Positions 16,682-23,590 of a DNA stretch of 64,000 bases are shown piece after piece. A program made the position numbers and the translations under genes. Each line of letters starts with the position of its first letter. Positions within the stretch are counted from its first letter, which is position 1. The notes under the pieces are model-generated. The model did not search any database and was not told the origin of the DNA. It saw only the letters and a list, made by a program, of their open reading frames with translations. This DNA comes from Thermoanaerobaculum aquaticum (GTDB lineage Bacteria > Acidobacteriota > Thermoanaerobaculia > Thermoanaerobaculales > Thermoanaerobaculaceae), in assembly GCF_000687145.1 (NCBI RefSeq), contig NZ_JMFG01000002.1:1-64000 (forward strand). Direction: 5' to 3'.

Positions 16682-17106
16682 CGCCTGCCCCCCAGGCGCC
16701 GCACCATCTCCAGGCGCGGGATCCCGTCCTCGGTAAACCGGCGCACCACCCCAAAGCCAAAGCGCCGATAGAGACGCACGGCGGGGCTTTCGCGGTCCAC
16801 CTCCAGAGCCACCCAGCGACACCTCGCCCGCCGGGCGCGACCAATGGCCTCCGCCAGCATGCGGCTCCCCAGGCCCCGCCCCCGGTGGGCGGGGTGCACG
16901 GCAATGGAGGAAATCTGCGCCACCGGCGGCCAAAGCAAAAGCACCATGGCCCCGATGATCCTTTTCCCCTGCCGCTGCACCAAGCACGTCCACTCCGGCC
17001 AACAGGCCACTTCAAACCATGCTTCCCAGCTCCAGGCCCGCTGGGCAAAGCAAAGGCGGTCCAGAGCGTAAAGGGCAGGGACGTCCAGCACGTTGGCCAA
17101 AGCCAT
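16678..17106 (-). CDS. GNAT-family N-acetyltransferase (RimI-like)
   Basis: The 142-residue protein has the acetyl-CoA-binding motif A ISSIAVHPAHRGRGLGSRML (about residues 64-83) and a C-terminal ALEVDRESPAVRLYRRFGF block typical of RimI/ribosomal-protein-alanine acetyltransferases. ATG 17106 gives a family-length N-terminus (MALANVLDVPALYALDRLCF); the longer frame to 17523 is non-coding in style. It is the first gene of the ubiX-ubiA-dnk-pan operon. The acetylated target is unknown. Confidence 0.8.
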   Translation of the reverse strand: MALANVLDVPALYALDRLCFAQRAWSWEAWFEVACWPEWTCLVQRQGKRIIGAMVLLLWPPVAQISSIAVHPAHRGRGLGSRMLAEAIGRARRARCRWVALEVDRESPAVRLYRRFGFGVVRRFTEDGIPRLEMVRRLGGRR

Positions 17107-17428
17107 GGTGTAATTTTCCCTTGCACCTGTTAAAAAACCTTGACACCCTTTGGCCTGCACCGCCCGGGCCACTTCCCCTCCTCCCGCAAAAAAGCTTAAC
17201 ACCAAAGCCGTTACACCAAACCAAGCGCTTTTTGCCAACTCGTTTGAGGGCCAGAAGTTAGCAAAAACGCCGCGGGTTGGCACGGTCCTTTCATTGGGTT
17301 TGCGCGGGAGGTGAGCGATGAAGAGCCGAGGACCTTGACGAAAAAAGCAAAACCACAAACCAAGGGCAAGCAAACAAAAAGGGCACAAATGAGAGGAAAG
17401 GGCACAAGTAAGAGAAAGGAGGAAAACC
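17107..17428. other. Intergenic region between the GNAT operon and comEA-like gene
   Basis: About 320 bases without a convincing gene, between divergent transcription units. It has T/A-rich tracts and, near its right end, two tandem 20-base units (17378-17397 and 17398-17417; AAAGGGCACAA then variable) that differ at three positions. A consensus AAGGAGG ribosome site precedes the comEA-like ATG. I see no clean -35/-10 pair, RNA gene or conserved ORF. Confidence 0.5.
17378..17417 (+). repeat. Two-copy tandem 20-bp repeat upstream of the comEA-like gene
   Basis: Units begin AAAGGGCACAAATGAGAGGA (17378-17397) and AAAGGGCACAAGTAAGAGAA (17398-17417), 17 of 20 positions identical. The second unit runs straight into the ribosome site. 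It could be a binding site for a regulator or a chance purine-rich duplication. Confidence 0.5.
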
Positions 17429-17773
17429 ATGAGGAGAACGTTGGTGACGTTGGCATTGCTGGCCGGCCTGGCAGCTCCGGTGCTGGCCGATAGCGAAAAG
17501 GGCGGGGTGGTTAACATCAACACCGCCTCCGTTCAGGAACTCAAGCTCCTGCCGCGGGTGGGTCCGGCGCTCGCCCAGCGCATCCTGGAGTTCCGGGAGA
17601 AAAACGGGCCGTTCAAGAGCCCCGAGGAGCTCATGCGGGTTAAGGGCATCGGGGAAAAGACCTTTGACCTCATGAAACCCTACGTGACAACCAGTGGACC
17701 TACAACGTTGAAGCAAAAGGTGGCCTCGGCGCGCAAGCGCGCCCAGGGTCAAAAGGCCACTGGAGGAAACTAA
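17429..17773 (+). CDS. ComEA-like helix-hairpin-helix DNA-binding protein
   Basis: The 114-residue protein has a signal peptide (MRRTLVTLALLAGLAAPVLA) and two helix-hairpin-helix motifs: VNINTASVQELKLLPRVGPA and SPEELMRVKGIGEKTFDLM (about residues 28-80). A basic, disordered tail follows. ComEA-type proteins bind incoming DNA in the periplasm during natural transformation. It lacks the N-terminal membrane anchor plus linker of Bacillus ComEA and is closer to the short Gram-negative form. A GspH pseudopilin gene lies 75 bases downstream, a fitting neighbour for DNA uptake or a type II/IV apparatus. Confidence 0.85.
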   Translation: MRRTLVTLALLAGLAAPVLADSEKGGVVNINTASVQELKLLPRVGPALAQRILEFREKNGPFKSPEELMRVKGIGEKTFDLMKPYVTTSGPTTLKQKVASARKRAQGQKATGGN

Positions 17774-17807
17774 CAAAAAACCAAAAAAGACGTGGCGTGG
17801 ACGGGAC

Positions 17808-17828
17808 GGGGGCGGTTTGACCGCCCCC
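17808..17828 (+). terminator. Strong hairpin after the comEA-like gene
   Basis: GGGGGCGGT - TTG - ACCGCCCCC forms a perfect 9-bp stem with a 3-base loop, followed only by ACTCTTTCC rather than a T-run. It lies between comEA and gspH, 12 bases before the gspH ribosome site. It may act as a terminator, attenuator or mRNA-stabilising element. Confidence 0.5.
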
Positions 17829-17848
17829 ACTCTTTCCCGGGAGGAACC

Positions 17849-18436
17849 ATGAACAAAAAGAGCGGTTTTTCGCTGGTGGAGCTGCTGGTGGTTTTGGGGA
17901 TCATGGCGCTGGTTTTGGGGGTGGCTTCCACTGACCTTTCCCGAATGTACCGCCGGGGGGCGCTGAGGCACGCGGGGTTTCGCTTGCTCACCGATGCCCA
18001 GCGATGCCAGACCCTTGCGGTCCAACACCTGGCCAAGGTGGGGCTGGTGTTCGACGTGGATCCCCGGGGGAGCTTTTACGTGCTGGTGGTGGACCGCAAC
18101 GGCAACGGCGTTTCCCGCAAGGACTACCTCACCGGCCGCGACCGGGTGGTGGGAAACCCCGTGTACTTCCGGGAGTTTGGTTCCCAGGTGCGGTTGGGCT
18201 TGCCCTCCGGGTGGCGGGTCCCGCAGCCAGGGGGACGAGGGTCGGTCGCGGAGGACGGCTTGCAGGTGGGGCGTGCTGGCATCCTGAGCTTTAGCCCCAC
18301 CGCAGGGGCTACCGCCGGCTCGGTGTTTTTGTCCTCCGGTAGCGAGGTGCTGGCTTTGCGGGTCACCCCTCTGGGCACGACCCGGCTTTTTACCTGGAAC
18401 GCCCAGCGTGGGCTTTGGGAGCCGGTGCGCTTTTAG
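17849..18436 (+). CDS. GspH/FimT-type pseudopilin
   Basis: The 195-residue protein opens with MNKKSGFSLVELLVVLGIMA, a class III prepilin signal. Cleavage by prepilin peptidase before F7 would leave N-methylated Phe, with Glu at mature position 5, and a long hydrophobic helix. The C-terminal beta-rich domain (LVFDVDPRGSFYVLVVDRNGNG) fits the GspH family. ATG 17849 follows GGAGG. Such minor pseudopilins initiate type II secretion or type IV pilus fibres; no other pilus gene is in the window. The gene end overlaps the convergent nucleotidyltransferase by 47 bases. Confidence 0.85.
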   Translation: MNKKSGFSLVELLVVLGIMALVLGVASTDLSRMYRRGALRHAGFRLLTDAQRCQTLAVQHLAKVGLVFDVDPRGSFYVLVVDRNGNGVSRKDYLTGRDRVVGNPVYFREFGSQVRLGLPSGWRVPQPGGRGSVAEDGLQVGRAGILSFSPTAGATAGSVFLSSGSEVLALRVTPLGTTRLFTWNAQRGLWEPVRF

Positions 18437-19358
18437 CCTGCAGCGGATAAACCGCCTCAGGGATGACCAAGGCCCGTTCCAGAAAAGCACCGGCCGGCAC
18501 CGGGCCCGCCACCACACTGTGGGAAAGATCAGCCCCGGAACCCACGTCCGCTCCCGGAAGCAACACGCAGCGGGAGAGCCGGGCGTGGTCGCAAACCCTT
18601 GCCCCCGCCGCCACCATCGTGGGCTCCACGTGAGCTGAAGGCGAAACCGAAGCCAAAGCGTGCACGAAGCTGGTCCCCGCTAAAGCCTCCATCACCAACT
18701 GCCAGTAAGCGGCCGGGTCCCCAGCTTCCCGGAACTCCCCGGCCACCACCACCCCAAAGAGCCGGCCTCCGGCCATCAGCGGCTGCCAAAAGGCGGACAT
18801 TTGGGCCGGGGGCGGAGGCAAGAAGCGCAGGGTTTCCCGGCCCAAAAGCTGAAAACCGGTATAAAGGTAGCCGGGCTCTTGGAGGTTTTCCCCCGCCCGG
18901 GAAAAAGCCACCACGCGCCCTTCGGCGTCCAGATGCACCGCTCCCCACTGCTCCCGATTGGGGTGGGGCAGCAGCGCCAGGACCGCACGGTCCGGTTGGC
19001 CAGAGGCCAAAAGAGGTTGCAGGTCCAGGCGGCTCCAGCAGTCGGCGTTGGCCACCAGCACCGGCCCTTCCCCAAAGGCCGGTCGGGCTGCCGAAAGCCC
19101 ACCCGCCGGCCCCAAAAGCTCCGGTTCCAAAGAAAAGACCACGGAAAGCCCGCAGGCTACCTGCTGCACCGCCACCACCACCTGCTCCGGGTGGCGGTGG
19201 AGGTTCACCACCACCCGCCTGCAGCCCGCGGCATGCAAGGTTCGCAAGCTTGTGGCCAAAAGCGGTTCGCCCAACACCGGCAGGGCCGGCTTGGGGATCA
19301 GCGAGGACAGGGGCTCCATGCGCTCCCCGAGCCCTGCCGCCAGCAGCATGCCGATCAT
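18390..19358 (-). CDS. Sugar-nucleotide pyrophosphorylase-like nucleotidyltransferase
   Basis: The 322-residue protein begins MIGMLLAAGLGERM, the nucleotide-binding signature of NDP-sugar pyrophosphorylases, followed by the PKPALPVLGEPLL motif and VANADCW, where the usual aspartate metal ligand of the GDxxx motif appears as the D in NADC. A C-terminal left-handed beta-helix-like part (VSPSAHVEPTMVAAGARVC) follows at about 235-300. It resembles MurU or mannose-1-phosphate guanylyltransferase-like enzymes, giving a UDP/GDP-sugar. ATG 19358 overlaps the CYTH gene stop. Sugar and base specificity are open. Confidence 0.82.
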   Translation of the reverse strand: MIGMLLAAGLGERMEPLSSLIPKPALPVLGEPLLATSLRTLHAAGCRRVVVNLHRHPEQVVVAVQQVACGLSVVFSLEPELLGPAGGLSAARPAFGEGPVLVANADCWSRLDLQPLLASGQPDRAVLALLPHPNREQWGAVHLDAEGRVVAFSRAGENLQEPGYLYTGFQLLGRETLRFLPPPPAQMSAFWQPLMAGGRLFGVVVAGEFREAGDPAAYWQLVMEALAGTSFVHALASVSPSAHVEPTMVAAGARVCDHARLSRCVLLPGADVGSGADLSHSVVAGPVPAGAFLERALVIPEAVYPLQAKSAPAPKAHAGRSR

Positions 19359-19903
19359 GAGAACACCATGTGTTCGGGGGCTTCCGGGTGATGCTCTCGA
19401 TAGCTTCTCCACAGCTCCAGGTACGTCCCCCGCAAAGCTGCTTCTGGGGCAAAGCCCAAAGCCGCAGCCACCTGCCGCAGTTCGGGCCCCTCCCCCTCCA
19501 GCTCCACAAAATCACCCATGGGGGTGTGGTCCAGAGCCACTTCAACCCGGCCCAGGCTCCAGGTTTCCCGCTGCTTTTCGTAGTAAAAAACCGGGGAAAA
19601 GCCTAGGGCGGCAAGAATGGCCAGCGCCTTCTCGCTGGCCGAAAGGCCCACCTCCAGCTCTTCCCGAACCTTCAGCCCCGCGGAAAAGCGAGCAGGACCC
19701 TTGTACGTGAGGAGGTGGCTTTCCCCCCACTGGCGCACGCGCAAAAGGCACCCCTTTAGCCGCAGGCTGTCCTGGGCATCGTCCAAAACCCAGTTGCGCT
19801 CAAGGGTGGCCTCAACCTTCAACGACGCCCCCAAGCCCCGGAGGGCTTCGCGTACCGCTGGGAGGCTCGTCACCGCAAACTTGAACTCCTGCTCCGCCGC
19901 CAC
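19355..19903 (-). CDS. CYTH-domain protein (class IV adenylate cyclase-like)
   Basis: The 182-residue protein has the CYTH signature EQEFKF (ExExK-like) at the N-terminus, LRVRQWGESHLLTYKGP (about residues 53-69), and VEVALDHTPMGDFVELEGEG (about 130-150). CYTH enzymes bind triphosphates within a beta tunnel and include class IV (CyaB) cyclases and thiamine- or tri-polyphosphatases. I chose GTG 19903 because TATACT lies 6 bases upstream on the - strand and family similarity starts there; the longer frame to 20704 is antisense to selB. Its product could be cAMP or a cleaved triphosphate. Confidence 0.75.
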   Translation of the reverse strand: MAAEQEFKFAVTSLPAVREALRGLGASLKVEATLERNWVLDDAQDSLRLKGCLLRVRQWGESHLLTYKGPARFSAGLKVREELEVGLSASEKALAILAALGFSPVFYYEKQRETWSLGRVEVALDHTPMGDFVELEGEGPELRQVAAALGFAPEAALRGTYLELWRSYREHHPEAPEHMVFS

Positions 19904-19909
19904 GGCAGC

Positions 19910-19915
19910 AGTATA
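19910..19915 (-). promoter_or_regulatory. -10 element 6 bases before the CYTH gene start
   Basis: TATACT on the - strand is followed by GCTGCC and the GTG start. This is the same 6-base spacing seen at cutA and at the hydrolase gene at 43,964, and implies a leaderless message. No convincing -35 is present. Confidence 0.4.
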
Positions 19916-19969
19916 CGGGCTTTGGAATTTCAGAACCTTTGCCGGCACCGGTGAAGGCGGACTCGCCGC

Positions 19970-19998
19970 TTGCAGGCCCACATCCCCGCCGCTAGCAT
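19970..19998 (+). promoter_or_regulatory. selB promoter, apparently leaderless
   Basis: TTGCAG (19970-19975), 17 bases, TAGCAT (19993-19998), then 7 bases to ATG 20006. No ribosome site is seen before any selB start, so a leaderless transcript from this promoter fits ATG 20006. Confidence 0.45.
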
Positions 19999-20005
19999 GC
20001 GCCCC

Positions 20006-21931
20006 ATGAAGGCCGTGGTTTTTGCCACTGCCGGGCACATTGACCATGGCAAGACCTCCCTGGTCCATGCCCTCACGGGGGTGTGGTGTGATCGCCTCAA
20101 AGAGGAGCAGGAGCGGGGCATCACGCTGGTCCTGGGGTTTGCCCCTCTCTTGGACCCCGAAGGCCAGGTGGAGGTTTCCTTTGTGGACGTGCCGGGGCAC
20201 GAGCGGCTGGTGCACACCATGGTGGCCGGGGCAGGGGGGGTGGACCGGGCGCTTTTGGTGGTGGCCGCCAACGAGGGGATCATGCCCCAAACCCGGGAGC
20301 ACCTGGCCGTCCTCCAGCTCCTGGGTATCCAGGGCGGCGTGGTGGCCCTCACCAAAGCCGATCTCGTCACCCCTTCGGAGCTGGAAGCACGAAGAGCGGA
20401 ACTGGCCGCGTTCCTGCGCCACGGGCCGCTGGCCGCAGCGCCCATCGTCCCTTGCTCCAGCACCACCGGGGAAGGCGTTCAGGAGCTCAAAGAGGCCATC
20501 CTCCGGGAGGCCCGCAGCGTGCAGCGGGAATCCGAACCCCACCGGCCTTTCCGCCTGGCCGCCGATCGGGTTTTTAGCCTGCCGGGAGCAGGCACCGTGG
20601 TCACCGGTACCGCCCGCTGGGGGCAGGTCAAGGTGGGCGAAGAGGTTTGGGTGTTTCCCCCCGGTCGCACCTTGCGGGTGCGCAGCCTGCAGGTGCACGG
20701 TCAAGAACGGGAAAAGGCCAGCGCCGGAGAGCGGGTGGCCCTGGCCTTGGTCGGGGTGAAGGCCGAGGAGATCCCCCGGGGGGCGCAGGTGGTGAGCTCA
20801 GGCCTTTGGGAACCCACGGCTCGCGTGGCGGCGGAGCTCACGCTGCTTCCCGAGGCGCCGGCTCTAGCCGAGGGGCAAAAGCTCTGGCTTCACCTCCTGG
20901 CCACCCGCACGGTGGCCACGGTGGAGCGCTTAAGCTCGGGAGGCTCCGGCAAACCTGTCCGCGCCCTCCTGCGGCTGGCTAGCCCCATCCTGGCTTTCCC
21001 GGGCGATCGGGTGATCCTGCGGCGCATGACGCCAGCCACCACGGTGGGCGGCGGGGTGGTGCTGGACACCACCCTTCCCCGGCTTTCCCGCCGGGGGCTC
21101 CCCATCCTGGCGGAGCTACCTCCGCCTGCCCAGCGGGCCGCTTTGGTGCTGGCGCTGGTGGAGCGCGCCGGGAGAACCGGTGTAAGCCTCTCGCAACTCG
21201 CCGCCCACATGGGCTTTTTTCCGGAGGGGATGCAGGGACCCTTAGGCCAGCTGGAAGCCCAAGGGCACGTGGTTCTCCTCCCCGGCAAGGACGTGCTGGT
21301 GGTCTCTATACGGGCGGTGGCGGAGGTTCTGGCGGAAGCCAAAAGCATCCTCAAGCAAAAGGGGGAGCTGGGTTTGCCGGCCAGCGAGCTCCTCCAGGCT
21401 CTGGGCCTGGGCGAGGGCAAGGCGCTGCGCGCCTTTTACCTGGAAACGCTCGTAGCCCAGGGCTTCGCCCGGGAGCAGGGGGGGCGCCTTTTTGCCGCCG
21501 AGCTCCAACCGCTCACAAGCCCGTTGGCCGTGAAGCTGGAGGAGCTTTACCGCCAGGCCGGGTTTGCCGCGCCCTCGCCGAAAGAAGCGGCAGCCCAGCT
21601 TGCCGCCCCGCCCAAGGCGGTGGAGGGGTTGGTGAAGCTGCTGGTGGACCAGGGGCGGCTGGTCCGGGTGGGGGGCAAATGGATCCTCCATCGGCAGGCT
21701 TTGGACGGCATCGTGGCCTCCCTTCGCAGTTGGGGTGTGGAGCGCTTTGATGTGGGGCAATTCAAGGACCGTTTTGGGCTCACCCGCAAGCTGGCCATCC
21801 CCATCCTGGAGTGGCTGGACTCCCAGCGCGTCACCCGCCGGGAGGGGGATTCCCGGCGGATCCTCCGGGACGGCCTTGCGGGTTCGGGTGGGGGCCCAAC
21901 TGCCGGCCACCAGCCTCCCAAGGAGCGGTAG
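20006..21931 (+). CDS. selB: Selenocysteine-specific elongation factor SelB
   Basis: SelB is an EF-Tu-like GTPase that delivers Sec-tRNA to UGA codons through the SECIS hairpin. The 641-residue protein shows G1 GHIDHGKTS (residues 9-17), G3 DVPGHE (about 64-69), G4 TKAD (about 117-120), and EF-Tu-like beta domains. Winged-helix domains fill about residues 390-640 (DVGQFKDRFGLTRKLAIPIL near the end), which bind SECIS RNA. An upstream in-frame ATG (19997) would add 3 residues. selA, selD and tRNA-Sec are not in the window, but the presence of selB implies selenoprotein synthesis. Confidence 0.93.
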   Translation: MKAVVFATAGHIDHGKTSLVHALTGVWCDRLKEEQERGITLVLGFAPLLDPEGQVEVSFVDVPGHERLVHTMVAGAGGVDRALLVVAANEGIMPQTREHLAVLQLLGIQGGVVALTKADLVTPSELEARRAELAAFLRHGPLAAAPIVPCSSTTGEGVQELKEAILREARSVQRESEPHRPFRLAADRVFSLPGAGTVVTGTARWGQVKVGEEVWVFPPGRTLRVRSLQVHGQEREKASAGERVALALVGVKAEEIPRGAQVVSSGLWEPTARVAAELTLLPEAPALAEGQKLWLHLLATRTVATVERLSSGGSGKPVRALLRLASPILAFPGDRVILRRMTPATTVGGGVVLDTTLPRLSRRGLPILAELPPPAQRAALVLALVERAGRTGVSLSQLAAHMGFFPEGMQGPLGQLEAQGHVVLLPGKDVLVVSIRAVAEVLAEAKSILKQKGELGLPASELLQALGLGEGKALRAFYLETLVAQGFAREQGGRLFAAELQPLTSPLAVKLEELYRQAGFAAPSPKEAAAQLAAPPKAVEGLVKLLVDQGRLVRVGGKWILHRQALDGIVASLRSWGVERFDVGQFKDRFGLTRKLAIPILEWLDSQRVTRREGDSRRILRDGLAGSGGGPTAGHQPPKER

Positions 21932-21977
21932 CTCCCGCGCCGTGGGAACTGAGCCACTACGCTGTCCGGAGCTGACT

Positions 21978-22017
21978 GTTAAGTATGCTTGACAATCGTA
22001 GAAACTCAGTCTAAATT
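21978..22017 (+). promoter_or_regulatory. Promoter with metalloregulator-type box, upstream of the outer-membrane channel
   Basis: TTGACA (21989-21994), 17 bases, TAAATT (22012-22017) is a strong sigma-70-type promoter. The near-palindrome TTAAGTATGCTTGA (21979-21992; 7-base arms with one mismatch) overlaps the -35. The same 17-base string, with one change, overlaps the feoB promoter at 61,686. The predicted start near 22,024 leaves a leader of about 205 bases before the ATG. Confidence 0.7.
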
Positions 22018-22054
22018 CAAGGTGTGGAGACTTTGGGAGCTTGCGAATGTGCAC

Positions 22055-22216
22055 GGTGGCGGCTGGCAGGATCGCCAGGGGTTGCGCCAGTGGCGGGCTT
22101 TCCCAAAAACGAAAAGCCCGGCGCCACCGCCAGCTTTGGCCGAGCCCACACAAGCGTCGCCCAAAAGGGAAAAACCAACCGAAGGCAGCAAATGCAGCCT
22201 CGAAGGAACTTCGTTT
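22055..22216 (+). ncRNA. Structured 5' leader with competing stems and a U-tract hairpin
   Basis: Two G-rich copies compete for one partner: GGTGGCG (22055-22061) and AGTGGCG (22089-22095) can each pair with CGCCACC (22122-22128). The second option extends a hairpin CGGGCTTT (22094-22101) / AAAGCCCG (22113-22120). At the end, CGAAG-GAA-CTTCG runs into seven T residues and ends by 22216, only 12 bases before the channel gene ATG, as expected of an intrinsic terminator that can be blocked. The layout looks like a transcription attenuator. I could not match it to any riboswitch class I know, nor to a tRNA. Confidence 0.45.
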
Positions 22217-22228
22217 TTTTAAATCGTC

Positions 22229-23590
22229 ATGAGCAAGAACTCACATAGACAAGTTCGCCGCCGCCACAGGATTGGACGCCGTTCGCGGTGCCCAGCCACC
22301 GCCCCCTTTTCCCTGGTTTCTGCTCTCTTGCTCGCCCTGCTGGTCGCCCCAACCCACTGCGTTTGGGCTGATGACGATCGCAAGGAGGAAGGAGGCCAAA
22401 CGCTGGGCTTTTCCTTAGGCACCGAGCTGCTGGTGAGAGCGGAAAACAGGAGCGCCGAGGGTGGACCCCAGGAACCGGGGTTTACCTTTCGGGTCCGCCC
22501 CTCCGTGGCCTTGGAGCTAACACCAGAATTGCAGGTGCGCCTCACGGTCCAGGGCTACCAGGCCCACGATCACGTGCAAGAACCGAGGGTCGGGCTCTAC
22601 GAGATGTTCGCCCAGTGGCAACCGGATCACATGTTCTCTCTGGCCGTTGGCCGTCAGGAGCTTGCCTTTGGTAGTGCGTTCTTGCTCGGCGCTGACAGCT
22701 TTTTCGACGGCTCCAGCTTTGACGCGGTAAGGGCCAGCTTGCGGGGAAGCCAGGGCCTGGGCCTCACCCTGTTCGCAGGCAGGTACGTGCGCCGGTGGTC
22801 GGGGGGGATGGCGGGAACGCTGTGGGGCTTATGGGGGGAAGCACCGGTGGGCGAAGGCGGGGCGGTGGAGGCTTTCTTTGTGCGGGACACCGGCGGTGAG
22901 GGCCTGAGGCACCGGGGCGGCGCCCATGAACAAACCGATTCCTGGGGTTTGTGGGCAAAAATCCCCTGGGGACCAGGCCGCAGCCTGGAAATTGAGCCCG
23001 TTTGGCAAACTGGACACAAGGTGGTTGGCGGCGGCATCCGGCGCCCCATTCGCGCCTACGGCGGCCACGCCGACGTTACCTGGAGCTGGAGTGGGGGCGG
23101 CGCCGAGCGCTCGCTGTTTTTCTCGCTGGCCTGGGCTTCCGGCGACGGGCAGCCGCAAACCGGGCCGTTTACCGAGTTTCACCACCCCAACACCGATACC
23201 CCACTGGTAGGGGATAGCAACCTGGTGGGGGACCTTTCGGGCATCTCCTGGAAACAAGAGGACGGGCAAAGCGTGCGAACCAGCGGGCTTACGGTCCTGA
23301 CCGCGGGCTTTACCACCGCCACCTCCCAACTGAGCTTCACCGCCCACGCCCACCTCTTCCGCGCCGACAGCGTCCCTCCAGGGTGGGCCCATACGTTGGG
23401 GCTTGAGGCCGACCTGAGCCTGAGTTTGCACGTCTCTCAAGAAGTGTCCCTGGTCGTGGGAGTTAACGGCTTCTCCCCCACCCCCCGGCTCGCCCGATAC
23501 CTGGCGCGGGCGCAGCGCCGTTACCTGTTTGCGCAGTTGGTGGTGAGCCCCCAGCGCCTCATTTGGCAGGGTAGGAGCTCGTCCGACTGA
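22229..23590 (+). CDS. Outer-membrane beta-barrel channel (alginate-export-family-like)
   Basis: The 453-residue precursor has an arginine-rich n-region and a hydrophobic signal segment (SLVSALLLALLVAPTHCVWA). A run of amphipathic beta strands follows, alternating aromatic/hydrophobic and polar residues (for example FRVRPSVALELTPELQVRLT and MFSLAVGRQELAFG). This is the style of the alginate_exp outer-membrane family. The N-terminus is long, and no ribosome site stands near ATG 22229, so the true start may differ. It is preceded by a metal-box promoter and an attenuator-like leader, suggesting uptake or export tied to metal supply. The substrate is unknown. Its end overlaps a convergent gene by 32 bases. 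Confidence 0.72.
   Translation: MSKNSHRQVRRRHRIGRRSRCPATAPFSLVSALLLALLVAPTHCVWADDDRKEEGGQTLGFSLGTELLVRAENRSAEGGPQEPGFTFRVRPSVALELTPELQVRLTVQGYQAHDHVQEPRVGLYEMFAQWQPDHMFSLAVGRQELAFGSAFLLGADSFFDGSSFDAVRASLRGSQGLGLTLFAGRYVRRWSGGMAGTLWGLWGEAPVGEGGAVEAFFVRDTGGEGLRHRGGAHEQTDSWGLWAKIPWGPGRSLEIEPVWQTGHKVVGGGIRRPIRAYGGHADVTWSWSGGGAERSLFFSLAWASGDGQPQTGPFTEFHHPNTDTPLVGDSNLVGDLSGISWKQEDGQSVRTSGLTVLTAGFTTATSQLSFTAHAHLFRADSVPPGWAHTLGLEADLSLSLHVSQEVSLVVGVNGFSPTPRLARYLARAQRRYLFAQLVVSPQRLIWQGRSSSD

Noticed and set aside
17139-17144. TTGACA on the + strand in the GNAT-comEA gap
   Set aside because: No -10-like hexamer lies 15-19 bases downstream and the next gene is about 285 bases away.
21932-22228. A tRNA-Sec or known riboswitch in the gap after selB
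   Set aside because: I looked for a TCA anticodon arm, a TTCGA T-loop with ~13-base acceptor/T stem, and B12, Mn, NiCo, GEMM and Moco consensus strings; none fits. I report only a structured leader.
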